Of a DNA stretch of 64,000 nt, positions 1 through 8,563 are shown one piece after another. Each line of letters begins with the position of its first letter. The stretch's first letter is position 1. The position numbers and the translations under genes are program-made. A model generated the notes under the pieces. It saw only the letters and a list, made by a program, of their open reading frames with translations, made no database searches and had not been told where the DNA came from. Where the stretch lies: assembly GCA_041165405.1 (NCBI GenBank), contig JBEANL010000001.1:62001-126000 (forward strand), written 5' to 3'. The DNA comes from Methylopumilus sp009926035 (GTDB lineage Bacteria; Pseudomonadota; Gammaproteobacteria; Burkholderiales; Methylophilaceae).

Positions 1-639
1 TTAGGCTTTTCAATTTCAGAAGGTATTATAGAAAATAAAAGTGATGTTTATGGGATTGAAATTATTCATCAAACTAATGGTGTCGAACTTCAAATTGATA
101 TTGCGTCAGCGCGTTTTCAATCACTCAAAGATAAGCGAAGAAATTTGCTTGGCCGAACAGGTTGTGGTTTATGCGGCGCTGAAAATTTAGATCAAGCATT
201 AAGATTGCCAGAAAAAAAGATAGATCAACTTTTAAGGATTAAAGAGAGTGCGATAATTAAAGCGCTCGAGACAATTCATACTTCACAAACATTGCAAAAG
301 AGGACAGGTGCAACTCATGCATGCGCATGGGCTAATCAAGAAGGTGAGATTCAAATTGTGCGTGAAGATGTGGGTCGACATAATGCCTTAGATAAATTGA
401 TTGGCGTACTTAAATCAAAAGATATCAGCGATCAAGGTTTTGTGATCACAACTAGTCGTGCAAGTTATGAGATGGTCCAAAAAACAGTGATGCTAGGTGC
501 TTCGATGTTGATCGCTATATCAGCACCCACGGGACTTGCCATACGATCTGCGTTAAAATATGGTATATGTTTGGTTGGCTTCGCAAGAACCCCTCATTAT
601 GTAATTTATACTTATGCTGAAAGAGTTACAAAAAATTAA
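1..639 (+). CDS. fdhD: FdhD/FdsC sulfurtransferase for formate dehydrogenase (5' end cut by window)
   Basis: Accessory protein that passes sulfur from a cysteine desulfurase to the molybdenum cofactor of formate dehydrogenase; cytoplasmic. The frame is open from base 1, so the true start lies outside the window; 212 codons are visible. The fragment begins with the conserved SEGII segment and carries the family's TGCGLCG motif, with the two sulfur-carrying cysteines at fragment residues 55 and 58. The middle section (REDVGRHNALDK) and the TSRASYEMVQK and SAPTGLAI segments are also typical. A TTG at 145 is not a believable start because conserved residues lie upstream of it. fdsD follows 2 nt later, which places the gene at the end of an fdsGBACD-type operon for NAD-dependent formate oxidation. 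Confidence 0.95.
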   Translation, partial: LGFSISEGIIENKSDVYGIEIIHQTNGVELQIDIASARFQSLKDKRRNLLGRTGCGLCGAENLDQALRLPEKKIDQLLRIKESAIIKALETIHTSQTLQKRTGATHACAWANQEGEIQIVREDVGRHNALDKLIGVLKSKDISDQGFVITTSRASYEMVQKTVMLGASMLIAISAPTGLAIRSALKYGICLVGFARTPHYVIYTYAERVTKN

Positions 640-641
640 TT

Positions 642-854
642 ATGAATATTGATCAACTTGTTACCATGGCTAATCAGATCGGCTTTTTTTTTAAATCCTA
701 TCCGGATCAAGAAAAAGCCAAAGAAGAGATTGCAAATCATTTAAAGAAATTCTGGGCGCCACCTATGCGTAATCAAATTAAAGAACACGTTGTAAAAGAT
801 GCGGGTAAAGGTATAGAGGTGATTGTGATCGATGCGATCAAAAAGTATCTTTGA
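642..854 (+). CDS. fdsD: NAD-dependent formate dehydrogenase delta subunit
   Basis: Small 70-aa protein of the FdsD family, the delta subunit or stability factor of soluble molybdenum formate dehydrogenases. Family features seen are the N-terminal NIDQLVTMANQIG helix, the FFKSYPD segment, and the KFWAPPMR core, which matches the usual FW-P-MR signature. It starts 2 nt after fdhD stops, so the two are translationally linked. It is the last gene of the formate dehydrogenase operon; a convergent gene ends 4 nt beyond it, with no obvious hairpin between. No frameshift or truncation is seen. Confidence 0.88.
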   Translation: MNIDQLVTMANQIGFFFKSYPDQEKAKEEIANHLKKFWAPPMRNQIKEHVVKDAGKGIEVIVIDAIKKYL

Positions 855-858
855 GTTT

Positions 859-2490
859 TTATTCTTTATAGAATAGTTTGTAATTATTTTTATCGCCAGG
901 TTGTTTTCCACTCCAAACTAATTTCCAATTTTCACTCATCGGTGGAAGATCTTTTTTGTGTAATTGATACACAAGTAAGTAATGACAATTACTTCGGTCA
1001 CCTTCTCTGGTGGCTTTGATATTTAAATAATAATCAATCAAATCAATTTGTGCGTCATTTATGTTGTGTGTGGTAAGACAAGATTTATCTTGGATGACTT
1101 TTTCCATAGATAAAAAGAGTGGACTAAAGTCTTTTTTGTGATTAATCCATGGAAGCCATAAAGCCATCAGAAGAGCCCAGCTCACTGTGAGACCAATTGA
1201 CCAATTGGTTGTACATGAGCGATTTGTAATCCTTGTTTTAATCATAGAGAAAATCCAAATCAATGTCAGTAGAATTGCAATGATTAAAATAAAGATATTG
1301 AAATGAGATTCATTCGTTTGTGCTAAAAATTGCATACGTTCATAGGTTTTTTGTGGGTAGCCTGTGAGCATTGCATTCCATCCAAGCCAAATAAGAAAGA
1401 GGAGGGTTGAAAATAAAATAATGCCAAACCAGTTCAATGCACTCGCTGCACCCCTTCTTAAAGTCTCAACACTTCCTGCCGCAATAGTGGATAGCGGAAT
1501 CAGAAACGGCATCAAGAGTGCCTGATTTGTTTTTGCATAAGAAGCTGTGATGATAAATGTAGATATAAAAAAAATAATGGATAATTGAAATTTAGCTTGT
1601 GACCACATTTGATGTTTGAATTTCCACAAACCCCAAATGGCTAAAGGAAGAGCTGGCCAAGCAAACCAGGAAAGATTTTTGATATAAAAAATATAATTTT
1701 GTGTTTGAAATAAATGGAAGCTATTTATCCATTTCATAAATATGTCGTGATGGTACCACCAGAGAAGTGTTGGCCATATGGTTAAAAAAGGTAAGCTCAC
1801 GAGCAGACTTAAGCTCAAAACAAGACTATAACGTCTTGTTCGCCATATTTCAAAACATACTGGTAGAAGAAGCGCTGAAAAAATGAGGACAAGAAGTGGT
1901 ACGACACCTCCTGATAAAAAGCTTAATCCTAAACCCGCTCCTAAAAGTATGGCCGATCTGAAAGGACGTCTTTTGGAAAGAGCCAATCCATAAAAGCCCA
2001 TGGTGAGACCTGTTAATGTTGCAATACCAGGCATTAATGTATGTACATTAAAGATGAGGCCGACAGAACCTATAAAAATAAGTGCTGCTTGTCTTCCAAA
2101 ACCGATACCCCATAATTCTCGATTCACCATACCGACCATTAAAATAGTAAGCCCCATCCATAAAGCATTGATGAGGCGGCTGGCATCATGGAGAGATATT
2201 AAGGGTATGAAAAGTTTACCAAGGATAGCCCCAGTCCAATAGTAAAAAGGGGGATGGGTAAGCGAATCCTCACTTGCTGCGAGAGGTGCTAATATATGAC
2301 CATTCAATACAGCATGAATCGCACTAATACTTTGAGTTTCATAGCCTTTCCATGGCGCATGACCAAAAAGTCCTGCAAATACCCAGATCAAACATAACAC
2401 AACGAAAGAATGAATTTTGGCCCGCTCGCCCAATCGGCTGCGGGGAGTAGCCATATTATCTTGCCAATCATGTTCGAGTTGAAATCGCAT
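859..2490 (-). CDS. PMT/ArnT-family membrane glycosyltransferase
   Basis: A 543-aa integral membrane protein of the dolichyl-phosphate-mannose mannosyltransferase (PMT_2/ArnT-like) superfamily. Such enzymes move a sugar from a polyprenyl-phosphate carrier to lipid A, protein or another periplasmic acceptor. A short basic N-tail is followed by about eleven to twelve hydrophobic segments, then a soluble C-terminal part from about residue 455. The first periplasmic loop has APWKGYET (residues 45-52), where relatives usually carry an acidic Asp-Glu pair; here only Glu51 remains. HPPFYYW (about 79-85) is typical of the family. ATG at 2490 is used; Met13 is an alternative start. Donor and acceptor cannot be told from sequence, and it does not clearly belong to an operon with either neighbour. 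Confidence 0.7.
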   Translation of the reverse strand: MRFQLEHDWQDNMATPRSRLGERAKIHSFVVLCLIWVFAGLFGHAPWKGYETQSISAIHAVLNGHILAPLAASEDSLTHPPFYYWTGAILGKLFIPLISLHDASRLINALWMGLTILMVGMVNRELWGIGFGRQAALIFIGSVGLIFNVHTLMPGIATLTGLTMGFYGLALSKRRPFRSAILLGAGLGLSFLSGGVVPLLVLIFSALLLPVCFEIWRTRRYSLVLSLSLLVSLPFLTIWPTLLWWYHHDIFMKWINSFHLFQTQNYIFYIKNLSWFAWPALPLAIWGLWKFKHQMWSQAKFQLSIIFFISTFIITASYAKTNQALLMPFLIPLSTIAAGSVETLRRGAASALNWFGIILFSTLLFLIWLGWNAMLTGYPQKTYERMQFLAQTNESHFNIFILIIAILLTLIWIFSMIKTRITNRSCTTNWSIGLTVSWALLMALWLPWINHKKDFSPLFLSMEKVIQDKSCLTTHNINDAQIDLIDYYLNIKATREGDRSNCHYLLVYQLHKKDLPPMSENWKLVWSGKQPGDKNNYKLFYKE

Positions 2491-2502
2491 AATTTATAAA
2501 AA

Positions 2503-2526
2503 AAAAGGCAGCCTATGCTGCCTTTT
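2503..2526 (-). terminator. Intrinsic terminator after rpmE
   Basis: Perfect 10-bp stem (AAAAGGCAGC / GCTGCCTTTT) with a 4-nt loop. Read on the minus strand it is followed by a run of T (the A-run at 2498-2506), directly downstream of rpmE. It would end the trxA-rho-rpmE transcript before the glycosyltransferase gene. Confidence 0.88.
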
Positions 2527-2543
2527 GATATAAGAATGAATCC

Positions 2544-2744
2544 TTACATGCCATATTTTTGTTTGAATTTCTCAACACGGCCTGCAGTGTCTAAAATCTT
2601 TTGTTTGCCTGTATAGAAAGGATGACATTGTGAGCAAACTTCAATGTTCATATCACGTCCAACAGTTGAATGTGTCTTGAATTTATTACCACAGCTACAT
2701 GTGATATTGATTTCAGGGTAATTTGGGTGTGTATCAGCTTTCAT
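2544..2744 (-). CDS. rpmE: 50S ribosomal protein L31 (zinc-binding form)
   Basis: A 66-aa ribosomal protein bL31 of the large subunit, located at the bridge to the 30S subunit. It is the C+ (zinc) type: Cys16 and Cys18 (CSC) and Cys37 and Cys40 (CSQC) form the metal site, and the C-terminal part contains HPFYTGKQK. The length is normal for the family. It lies 73 nt downstream of rho on the same strand, the usual betaproteobacterial trxA-rho-rpmE order, and is followed by a strong intrinsic terminator. In some bacteria zinc limitation swaps this form for a cysteine-free paralogue; none is seen in the window. Confidence 0.96.
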   Translation of the reverse strand: MKADTHPNYPEINITCSCGNKFKTHSTVGRDMNIEVCSQCHPFYTGKQKILDTAGRVEKFKQKYGM

Positions 2745-2817
2745 AATTTTTCCAACTTTCGTTCAATAGATGCGCATTATCAATGATTTAGGACTAAAAA
2801 TCAATCAATTTTACGCC

Positions 2818-4077
2818 TTAACCTCTTCGCATACTGTCAAAGAAGTCATTGTTATTTTTAGTGGCTTTAATCTTATCCAATAAGAATTCCATCGCCTCCA
2901 AGTCATCCATTGGATGTAGAAGTTTTCTAAGTACCCAGATTTTCTGTAAATTATCTTTAGGAATAAGTAGTTCTTCCTTACGGGTGCCTGATTTATTCAC
3001 ATTAATTGCAGGGTAGAGTCGTTTTTCAGCCATTTTACGATCTAAGTGAATTTCCATATTACCCGTACCCTTAAATTCTTCGTAAATCACATCATCCATA
3101 CGAGAGCCTGTATCAATAAGGGCAGTGGCTAAGATGGTGAGTGAGCCGCCTTCTTCAATATTACGTGCTGCACCAAAGAAACGTTTTGGTTTTTGAAGCG
3201 CATTAGCATCGACACCGCCCGTGAGCACCTTACCAGATGAGGGAATAACTGTGTTGTAAGCTCTCGCTAACCTTGTAATAGAATCTAAAAGAATAACCAC
3301 ATCTTTTTTATGCTCAACAAGACGCTTCGCTTTTTCAAGTACCATTTCAGCGACTTGAACGTGACGTGTTGCTGGCTCATCAAATGTAGATGCAACAACT
3401 TCACCTTTCACAGACCTTGTCATTTCAGTCACTTCTTCTGGTCTTTCGTCAATCAGAAGCACAATCAAAGAAACATCAGGATGATTCGCAGTAATCGCAT
3501 GCGCAATATTTTGCATCATGACAGTCTTACCGCTCTTGGGGCTCGCTACAATCAAACCGCGTTGGCCTTTTCCAATAGGTGCGATCATATCGATCACACG
3601 GCTTGTAATATTTTCTTCGCCATTGATATCTCTTTCTAGTGTAAGAGGTATGGTTGGGAAAAGAGGAGTTAAGTTTTCAAAGAGAATTTTGTGTTTTGTA
3701 TTTTCTGGCGCTTCGTTATTTACCTGATCAACTTTGACCAGTGCAAAGTAACGCTCACCATCCTTAGGTGTTCTAATTTCACCTTGAATTGTGTCGCCTG
3801 TATGAAGATTGAAGCGGCGAATTTGTGAGGGTGATACATAAATATCATCAGGACCTGCTAGGTATGAAGTATCTGGTGATCTTAAGAATCCAAAGCCATC
3901 TTGAAGCACCTCTAAAGTCCCGTCTCCAAAAATACTGTCCCCTTTTTTTGCTTTATTTTTTAAGATCGCGAAGATCAAATCTTGCTTTCTCATACGGCTC
4001 GCATTTTCGATTTCGTCCGTGATCGCCATTTCAACGAGTTGTGCAATGGGGAGGTGTTTTAATTCAGATAAATGCAT
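2818..4077 (-). CDS. rho: Transcription termination factor Rho
   Basis: A 419-aa hexameric RNA helicase that ends transcription at C-rich untranslated RNA. The N-terminal helical domain (about 1-47) is followed by a cold-shock-like RNA-binding domain (about 48-125; GDGTLEVLQDGFGFLRS) and the RecA-like ATPase. Walker A is SPKSGKT at about 179-185, the Walker B region is DVVILLDSITRLARAYN, and the Q and R loops follow (LTGGVDANALQKPKRFFGAARN). Length equals that of E. coli Rho. It lies 57 nt downstream of trxA. Rho may matter more than usual here because several convergent gene ends in this window lack hairpin terminators. Confidence 0.98.
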   Translation of the reverse strand: MHLSELKHLPIAQLVEMAITDEIENASRMRKQDLIFAILKNKAKKGDSIFGDGTLEVLQDGFGFLRSPDTSYLAGPDDIYVSPSQIRRFNLHTGDTIQGEIRTPKDGERYFALVKVDQVNNEAPENTKHKILFENLTPLFPTIPLTLERDINGEENITSRVIDMIAPIGKGQRGLIVASPKSGKTVMMQNIAHAITANHPDVSLIVLLIDERPEEVTEMTRSVKGEVVASTFDEPATRHVQVAEMVLEKAKRLVEHKKDVVILLDSITRLARAYNTVIPSSGKVLTGGVDANALQKPKRFFGAARNIEEGGSLTILATALIDTGSRMDDVIYEEFKGTGNMEIHLDRKMAEKRLYPAINVNKSGTRKEELLIPKDNLQKIWVLRKLLHPMDDLEAMEFLLDKIKATKNNNDFFDSMRRG

Positions 4078-4134
4078 GTTTGGGGTTTTCCGATTAGTGT
4101 TACGTTGAGGGATTTTTATGGAGGGGTATTAGCT

Positions 4135-4461
4135 TTAGATGTTACTATCGATAAATGTGGTTAATTGGGATTTTGATAAGGCACCAACTTTAGTCGCTTC
4201 GACATTACCATTTTTAAAAATCATTAGAGTAGGAATGCCTCTTATGCCAAACTTAGCTGGTGTTTGAGCATTCTCATCAATATTCAGTTTAGCAATCTTT
4301 AATTTGCCGTCGTAGTCTTTACATATTTCATCAAGGATTGGCGCAATCATTTTGCAAGGCCCACACCATTCTGCCCAATAGTCGACAAGAACAGGCATGG
4401 TAGATTGAAGCACTTCGGTTTCGAATGTTGCATCTGATAAATGGATAATATTTTTACTCAT
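4135..4461 (-). CDS. trxA: Thioredoxin 1
   Basis: A 108-aa cytoplasmic thiol-disulfide oxidoreductase. The active site WCGPC is at residues 32-36 with redox Cys33 and Cys36, and the cis-proline loop is RGIPTLMIF. The fold is complete and the length canonical. A good ribosome-binding site (AGAGGT) precedes the ATG at 4461. It is the first gene of a trxA-rho-rpmE unit; the 220-bp space upstream contains a hairpin that probably ends the preceding BON-lipoprotein transcript. Confidence 0.97.
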   Translation of the reverse strand: MSKNIIHLSDATFETEVLQSTMPVLVDYWAEWCGPCKMIAPILDEICKDYDGKLKIAKLNIDENAQTPAKFGIRGIPTLMIFKNGNVEATKVGALSKSQLTTFIDSNI

Positions 4462-4602
4462 GATGACCTCTAATGAATTAAATCTGTAATTAAGCTAGCT
4501 AATGTTGCGGGCAATTTGTTTTGGGATTTAGAACTAACTTGAGTGTTTTGAAAAGCTATGAAAATCATTATAGCAACATCTTCAATTAAATCAAATAAGA
4601 CC

Positions 4603-4628
4603 TAAGACCCCTATTCGCTGGGGTCTTA
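4603..4628 (-). terminator. Probable terminator after the BON lipoprotein gene
   Basis: Inverted repeat TAAGACCCC / GGGGTCTTA with an 8-nt loop in the 220-bp gap between the BON lipoprotein gene and trxA (both minus strand). Read on the minus strand the tail is only moderately T-rich (TTATTTGATTT), so termination may be partial. The rest of the gap holds the trxA ribosome-binding site and no recognisable gene. Confidence 0.5.
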
Positions 4629-4681
4629 AGCCTTTTAATAGTTGTTTATTTTCAATAAGTTAAGTTACAAGACTGATTGAT

Positions 4682-5251
4682 TTATTTCTTGATGTATTCA
4701 AATAATTTAACGACTTTAGTGACTTTATTTGTATTTTTGGCAATGTTTTCAGCCTCTTCAGCTTCCTTCTCGGTCAAGATCCCCATGAGATAAACTACTT
4801 TATTTTCCGTGATAACTTTGACATGGAAAGGTGAGACTTTGTTTTCTTTAAATAAACGTGCCTTCACACTAGAGGTAATTAGTGCATCCTCTGCGCGAGC
4901 GGAAATAGAAGCAATGGGATCCAGCGTTAATTCGTTAGTTACAGATTTTACATTCGTGATTTCTTTCACTTTATTTTCGATCTTTGTTTTAACTTCTTGA
5001 TTTTGTACTTGCCCAACGATGAGAACATGGCCGTTATAACTTATAACACTTGAACTAACTTCTTCTTTAAAGTTTTGTATTGCACCAAACGCTTTTAATT
5101 CAATCGTTGTATCTTCTGTAATAATCCCTGGGGTTCTTCGATCCGCAGCTGTATCAATACCTATAGCGCCCCCACCAATAATCGCAGCAGGGCAGCCAAA
5201 GAGTTGCAATAAGATAAATGAGATAAAAAGTAATTTGATAAATTTAAGCAT
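4682..5251 (-). CDS. BON-domain outer-membrane lipoprotein (DolP/YraP-like)
   Basis: A 189-aa lipoprotein with two BON domains, resembling DolP (YraP), which binds anionic phospholipid at the division site and supports outer-membrane integrity and BAM activity in E. coli. The signal peptide (residues 1-19) ends in a lipobox LFGC with Cys20 as the lipidation site. A Gly-rich GGGAIG stretch and the DRRTPG motif follow, then BON1 (about 48-110) and BON2 (about 118-188). The residue after Cys20 is Pro, not Asp, which is consistent with outer-membrane sorting. It is divergent from rsmI; in E. coli yraP and rsmI (yraL) also lie in one neighbourhood, which supports the call. Confidence 0.85.
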   Translation of the reverse strand: MLKFIKLLFISFILLQLFGCPAAIIGGGAIGIDTAADRRTPGIITEDTTIELKAFGAIQNFKEEVSSSVISYNGHVLIVGQVQNQEVKTKIENKVKEITNVKSVTNELTLDPIASISARAEDALITSSVKARLFKENKVSPFHVKVITENKVVYLMGILTEKEAEEAENIAKNTNKVTKVVKLFEYIKK

Positions 5252-5304
5252 GTTTTCCTTTAAACTTTTATTAACATAGTATTTATATGTGACAAAATGA
5301 TTAT

Positions 5305-5321
5305 ATCTCTTTTAAAGAGAT
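5305..5321. repeat. Palindrome in the dolP-like / rsmI divergent intergenic region
   Basis: ATCTCTTT-T-AAAGAGAT, a perfect 8+8 palindrome with a one-base centre, lies in the 127-bp space between two divergent genes. This is a position where an operator could act on both. No protein is known to me for this site; the function is unassigned. Confidence 0.4.
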
Positions 5322-5333
5322 CTTGAGTGAGAG

Positions 5334-5354
5334 ACTTAAAACGACTTTTTAAGT
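5334..5354. repeat. Short inverted repeat upstream of rsmI
   Basis: ACTTAAAA / TTTTAAGT, 8+8 bp around a 5-nt loop, ends 24 nt before the rsmI start. It could form a weak hairpin in the rsmI leader or be an operator half of the same control region as the palindrome at 5305. Function unknown. Confidence 0.35.
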
Positions 5355-5378
5355 GTTTTAAAGATAACCGGGCCGTTA

Positions 5379-6224
5379 ATGATGAGTGGAAAATTGTATG
5401 TAGTAGCGACCCCTATAGGCAATTTAAATGACATCACCTATAGAGCGCTTGAAACCTTCAAATTAGTAGATCTCATTGCCTCCGAAGATACAAGACATAC
5501 CCAAGGACTTTTATCTCATTTCTCAATTGAAAAAAAACAATTTGCAGTACATCAACATAATGAAAAAGCGTCTGCACAAAAAATTATTGAGTACTTAAAG
5601 GATGGAAAACATATTGCATTAGTCTCAGATGCGGGGACTCCCAATATCAGTGATCCTGGCGGTATTATTGTGAAAGAGGTTGCGGCAGCTGGTTTTGAAA
5701 TTATTCCGATTCCAGGCGTTTCTGCGGTAACAACAGCTTATTCTGTTTCAGGGATGGAGCATACAAGCTTTCATTTTTATGGGTTTTTACCGACCACTAG
5801 CAGCCAAAGAATGAAAGTCTTTGAAAATCTTCAGGCGCAGTCATGCCCTATAATTTTTTATGAGGCACCCCACCGTATCATTAAAACTTTAAATGATATG
5901 GCTGAGTTTTTTGGTAATCAACATGAAATTGTTGTGGCGCGTGAACTTACTAAAACATTTGAAAATATTTATCGAGGTGAAATTTCAAAAGTTAGAGAAA
6001 CGATTGAAAGCGATAGCAATTTTCAAAAGGGTGAGTTTGTGATTCTGGTTTCTCCCATTCATCATGAAAAAAAAGGATTATTGACCGAAGATCAGCATAG
6101 AATATTAAAAATATTACTCAATCATATGCCCACCAATGCGGCAGTGAAGTTAGGTGTCGAAATATTAAACATCAACAAAAATTATCTATATGACGAAGCT
6201 TTAAAAATAAAAAAAGATGACTAA
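5379..6224 (+). CDS. rsmI: 16S rRNA (cytidine-1402 2'-O)-methyltransferase
   Basis: A 281-aa enzyme that methylates the 2'-O of C1402 in 16S rRNA using S-adenosylmethionine; the base of the same nucleotide is N4-methylated by RsmH, also encoded in this window. The tetrapyrrole-methylase-like fold shows LYVVATPIGNLNDITYRAL (about 5-23), EDTRHT, VSDAGTPNISDPG and FYEAPHRI. The start could be either of two adjacent ATG codons (5379 or 5382); no strong ribosome-binding site separates them. It is divergent from the BON lipoprotein gene and overlaps pyrC by 8 nt, so the two plus-strand genes are probably cotranscribed. Confidence 0.96.
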   Translation: MMSGKLYVVATPIGNLNDITYRALETFKLVDLIASEDTRHTQGLLSHFSIEKKQFAVHQHNEKASAQKIIEYLKDGKHIALVSDAGTPNISDPGGIIVKEVAAAGFEIIPIPGVSAVTTAYSVSGMEHTSFHFYGFLPTTSSQRMKVFENLQAQSCPIIFYEAPHRIIKTLNDMAEFFGNQHEIVVARELTKTFENIYRGEISKVRETIESDSNFQKGEFVILVSPIHHEKKGLLTEDQHRILKILLNHMPTNAAVKLGVEILNINKNYLYDEALKIKKDD

Positions 6225-7251
6225 AACTTTAACGATTACAAGTCCTGATGATTTTCATGTGCATTTAAGAGACGACGCGCTCATGTCGTCAGTGGCGCCT
6301 TATACTGCAAAGCAATTTAAAAGGGCGCTTGTGATGCCGAATTTAAAGCCGCCTATCACGACAGTAGACCAAGCGATTCAATATGAATCTAGAATTAAAA
6401 AAGCTTTAAAAAGTGATAGTCATTTTCAACCATTGATGACTTTATATCTCACAGATAAAACTTCACTTGATGAAATTAAAAAAATTCCTGAGTATAAACA
6501 AATTGTAGGTATTAAATATTATCCAGCAGGCGCTACAACAAATTCAGATGGGGGTGTCAGAAATATTGATGATCGTTACAATGTTTTTGAGCTCATGGAA
6601 AAATTAGATGTAGCCCTTTTGTTACATGGTGAAGTAGTAGATCCAGGAATTGATATTTTTGATCGAGAAAAAGTATTTATTGAACAACATTTATTAAAAA
6701 TACATAAAACATTTCCCAATTTGCGAATTGTGTTGGAACACATCACTACAAAAGATGCCACTGATTTTATTTTAAGTGGCTCAAAAAAAGTAGCGGCTAC
6801 GATTACACCACAACATCTCTTATTGAATAGAAATCATATGTTTGTAGGAGGCATCAATCCACATCATTACTGTCTACCTGTTTTAAAAAGAGAAGTGCAT
6901 CGACAAGCGCTTTTAAGTGCAGTTTCATCAGGCAATGCAAAATTCTTTTTAGGTACCGATAGTGCGCCTCACTTACAATCGACAAAAGAAAATGCCTGTG
7001 GTTGTGCAGGTATTTTTTCTGCAGCAAGTGCTGTTGAGTTCTATGCCACAGTGTTTGATGAGCTCAATGCGCTAGATAAATTAGAAGGCTTTGCAAGTTT
7101 TTACGGCGCTGATTTTTACGGATTAGAAAGAAATAAATCATCAATCAATTTAATCAAAGAAGATTGGGTTGTGCCTGAAAAAATTACCGTAGGTGATGAA
7201 GCAATTATTCCGCTATATGCTGGAAGAAAAATTCCCTGGCGATTAATATAG
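6217..7251 (+). CDS. pyrC: Dihydroorotase (class II)
   Basis: A 344-aa zinc amidohydrolase catalysing carbamoyl-aspartate to dihydroorotate in pyrimidine synthesis, of the E. coli PyrC type. All metal ligands are visible: His14 and His16 (FHVHLRD), Lys100 as the carboxylated lysine (GIKYYPAGATTNS), His137 (LLLHGE), His175 (LEHITT) and Asp248 (GTDSAPH). Length is normal. The start lies inside the rsmI end (8-nt overlap), and umuC begins 9 nt after the stop. PyrD, the next enzyme, is encoded at 56765-57778. Confidence 0.98.
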   Translation: MTKTLTITSPDDFHVHLRDDALMSSVAPYTAKQFKRALVMPNLKPPITTVDQAIQYESRIKKALKSDSHFQPLMTLYLTDKTSLDEIKKIPEYKQIVGIKYYPAGATTNSDGGVRNIDDRYNVFELMEKLDVALLLHGEVVDPGIDIFDREKVFIEQHLLKIHKTFPNLRIVLEHITTKDATDFILSGSKKVAATITPQHLLLNRNHMFVGGINPHHYCLPVLKREVHRQALLSAVSSGNAKFFLGTDSAPHLQSTKENACGCAGIFSAASAVEFYATVFDELNALDKLEGFASFYGADFYGLERNKSSINLIKEDWVVPEKITVGDEAIIPLYAGRKIPWRLI

Positions 7252-7260
7252 TTTTTTATT

Positions 7261-8520
7261 ATGAAGTCGATTGCTATCATTGACGTTAATAACTTTTATG
7301 TCAGTTGTGAAAGAGTATTTAACCCTAAGCTAGAAAATAAACCCGTGGTGGTTTTAAGTAACAATGATGGATGTGCTATTTCTCGTTCAAATGAGGCTAA
7401 AACACTTGGTATCAAGATGGGAACGCCTTGGTTTAAGCTTAAAGAGTTTGCTAAACAAGAAAACGTCACAGCACTCTCGTCTAACTACACTTTGTATTTA
7501 GATATGAGTCGTCGTGTGATGACATTGCTTTCTAAATTCAGTCCTGAGCAAGAAATCTATTCTGTAGATGAATCATTCTTAGACTTAACTTCATTTAAAT
7601 CTAAAGATTTAATTAAGTACGGTCAGCAAATTAAAACTAAGATAAAACAATGGACAGGACTTCCTGTATCTATAGGTATAGGTTCTACTAAAACCTTATC
7701 TAAATTAGCTAATCACATTGCAAAGAAAAATTCTTCATTTAAAGGCGTATGTAATTTAAATGTCATGGATCAAGACACTCTTGAAACTTGGATGAGTCAT
7801 ATTCCAGTAAATGAAGTGTGGGGCGTTGGAAGATCGTTAGCACCTAAACTTAATCAACTCGGTATTATTTCTGTTCTAGATTTAAAACTTGCAGATCCAG
7901 ACTATATACGCCAACAATTTAGTATCATCCTTGAAAAAACTGTGCGTGAATTGAATGGTGTAATGTGTATGAAGTTAAAAGATATAGCAGAGCCTAATAA
8001 AGAAATTATGGTGTCTCGTTCTTTCGGTAGACGAGTTAAAGACAAACAAGAGCTTATAGAAGCTATCACTTCATATACAAGTCGAGCGGCTGAAAGAATG
8101 AGAAAACAGGAATCAGTCGCTACATCTTTGTATGTTTATATCAGAACAAGTCCGCACGATAATAAGAAACAATATGCCAATGGAGTCAATATTCCTTTAT
8201 TCCAACCGAGCGATGACACCATGGTATTAACTAATGCTGCTTTATTGGGATTAGATTATATTTTCCGTGAAGGTTTTGATTATCAAAAAGCAGGCGTGAC
8301 ATTATGTAATTTAACTTCCAAACATCAAAAGCAAGGCAGCTTATTTAATGGCACAATTTCACATTCACGCATGAACGTGATGGATACCATCAATCAAAGA
8401 TGGAAAGGTAAATTAAAGTTAGGCAGTGAAGGTGTAACAAAAGAATGGGAAATGAAGTCTCAATTTAAATCAAGAAACTACACCACCAATTGGGACCAGC
8501 TTTTAACTGTAAGAATTTAA
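7261..8520 (+). CDS. umuC: Y-family DNA polymerase UmuC (no umuD beside it)
   Basis: A 419-aa translesion polymerase of the UmuC (Pol V catalytic subunit) branch, full length against about 422 in E. coli. The palm has Asp8 (IIDVNNFY) and Asp103-Glu104 (SVDESF), so the metal site is intact. VVVLSNNDGC, the thumb motif GVGRSLAPKL and the little-finger start SRSFGRRV follow. QGSLF (358-362) fits a beta-clamp-binding motif, and the UmuC-specific C-terminal tail is present. UmuD normally sits directly upstream and is needed for Pol V activity, but here pyrC ends 9 nt upstream and rnpB begins 55 nt downstream. No LexA-type palindrome was recognised before it. Codon choice looks somewhat different from neighbours by eye, so acquisition is possible but unproven. 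Confidence 0.93.
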   Translation: MKSIAIIDVNNFYVSCERVFNPKLENKPVVVLSNNDGCAISRSNEAKTLGIKMGTPWFKLKEFAKQENVTALSSNYTLYLDMSRRVMTLLSKFSPEQEIYSVDESFLDLTSFKSKDLIKYGQQIKTKIKQWTGLPVSIGIGSTKTLSKLANHIAKKNSSFKGVCNLNVMDQDTLETWMSHIPVNEVWGVGRSLAPKLNQLGIISVLDLKLADPDYIRQQFSIILEKTVRELNGVMCMKLKDIAEPNKEIMVSRSFGRRVKDKQELIEAITSYTSRAAERMRKQESVATSLYVYIRTSPHDNKKQYANGVNIPLFQPSDDTMVLTNAALLGLDYIFREGFDYQKAGVTLCNLTSKHQKQGSLFNGTISHSRMNVMDTINQRWKGKLKLGSEGVTKEWEMKSQFKSRNYTTNWDQLLTVRI

Positions 8521-8563
8521 TGTAAATCTAAAGCATCTAAAAAATCCGAAAGTGTGAGTGTGT

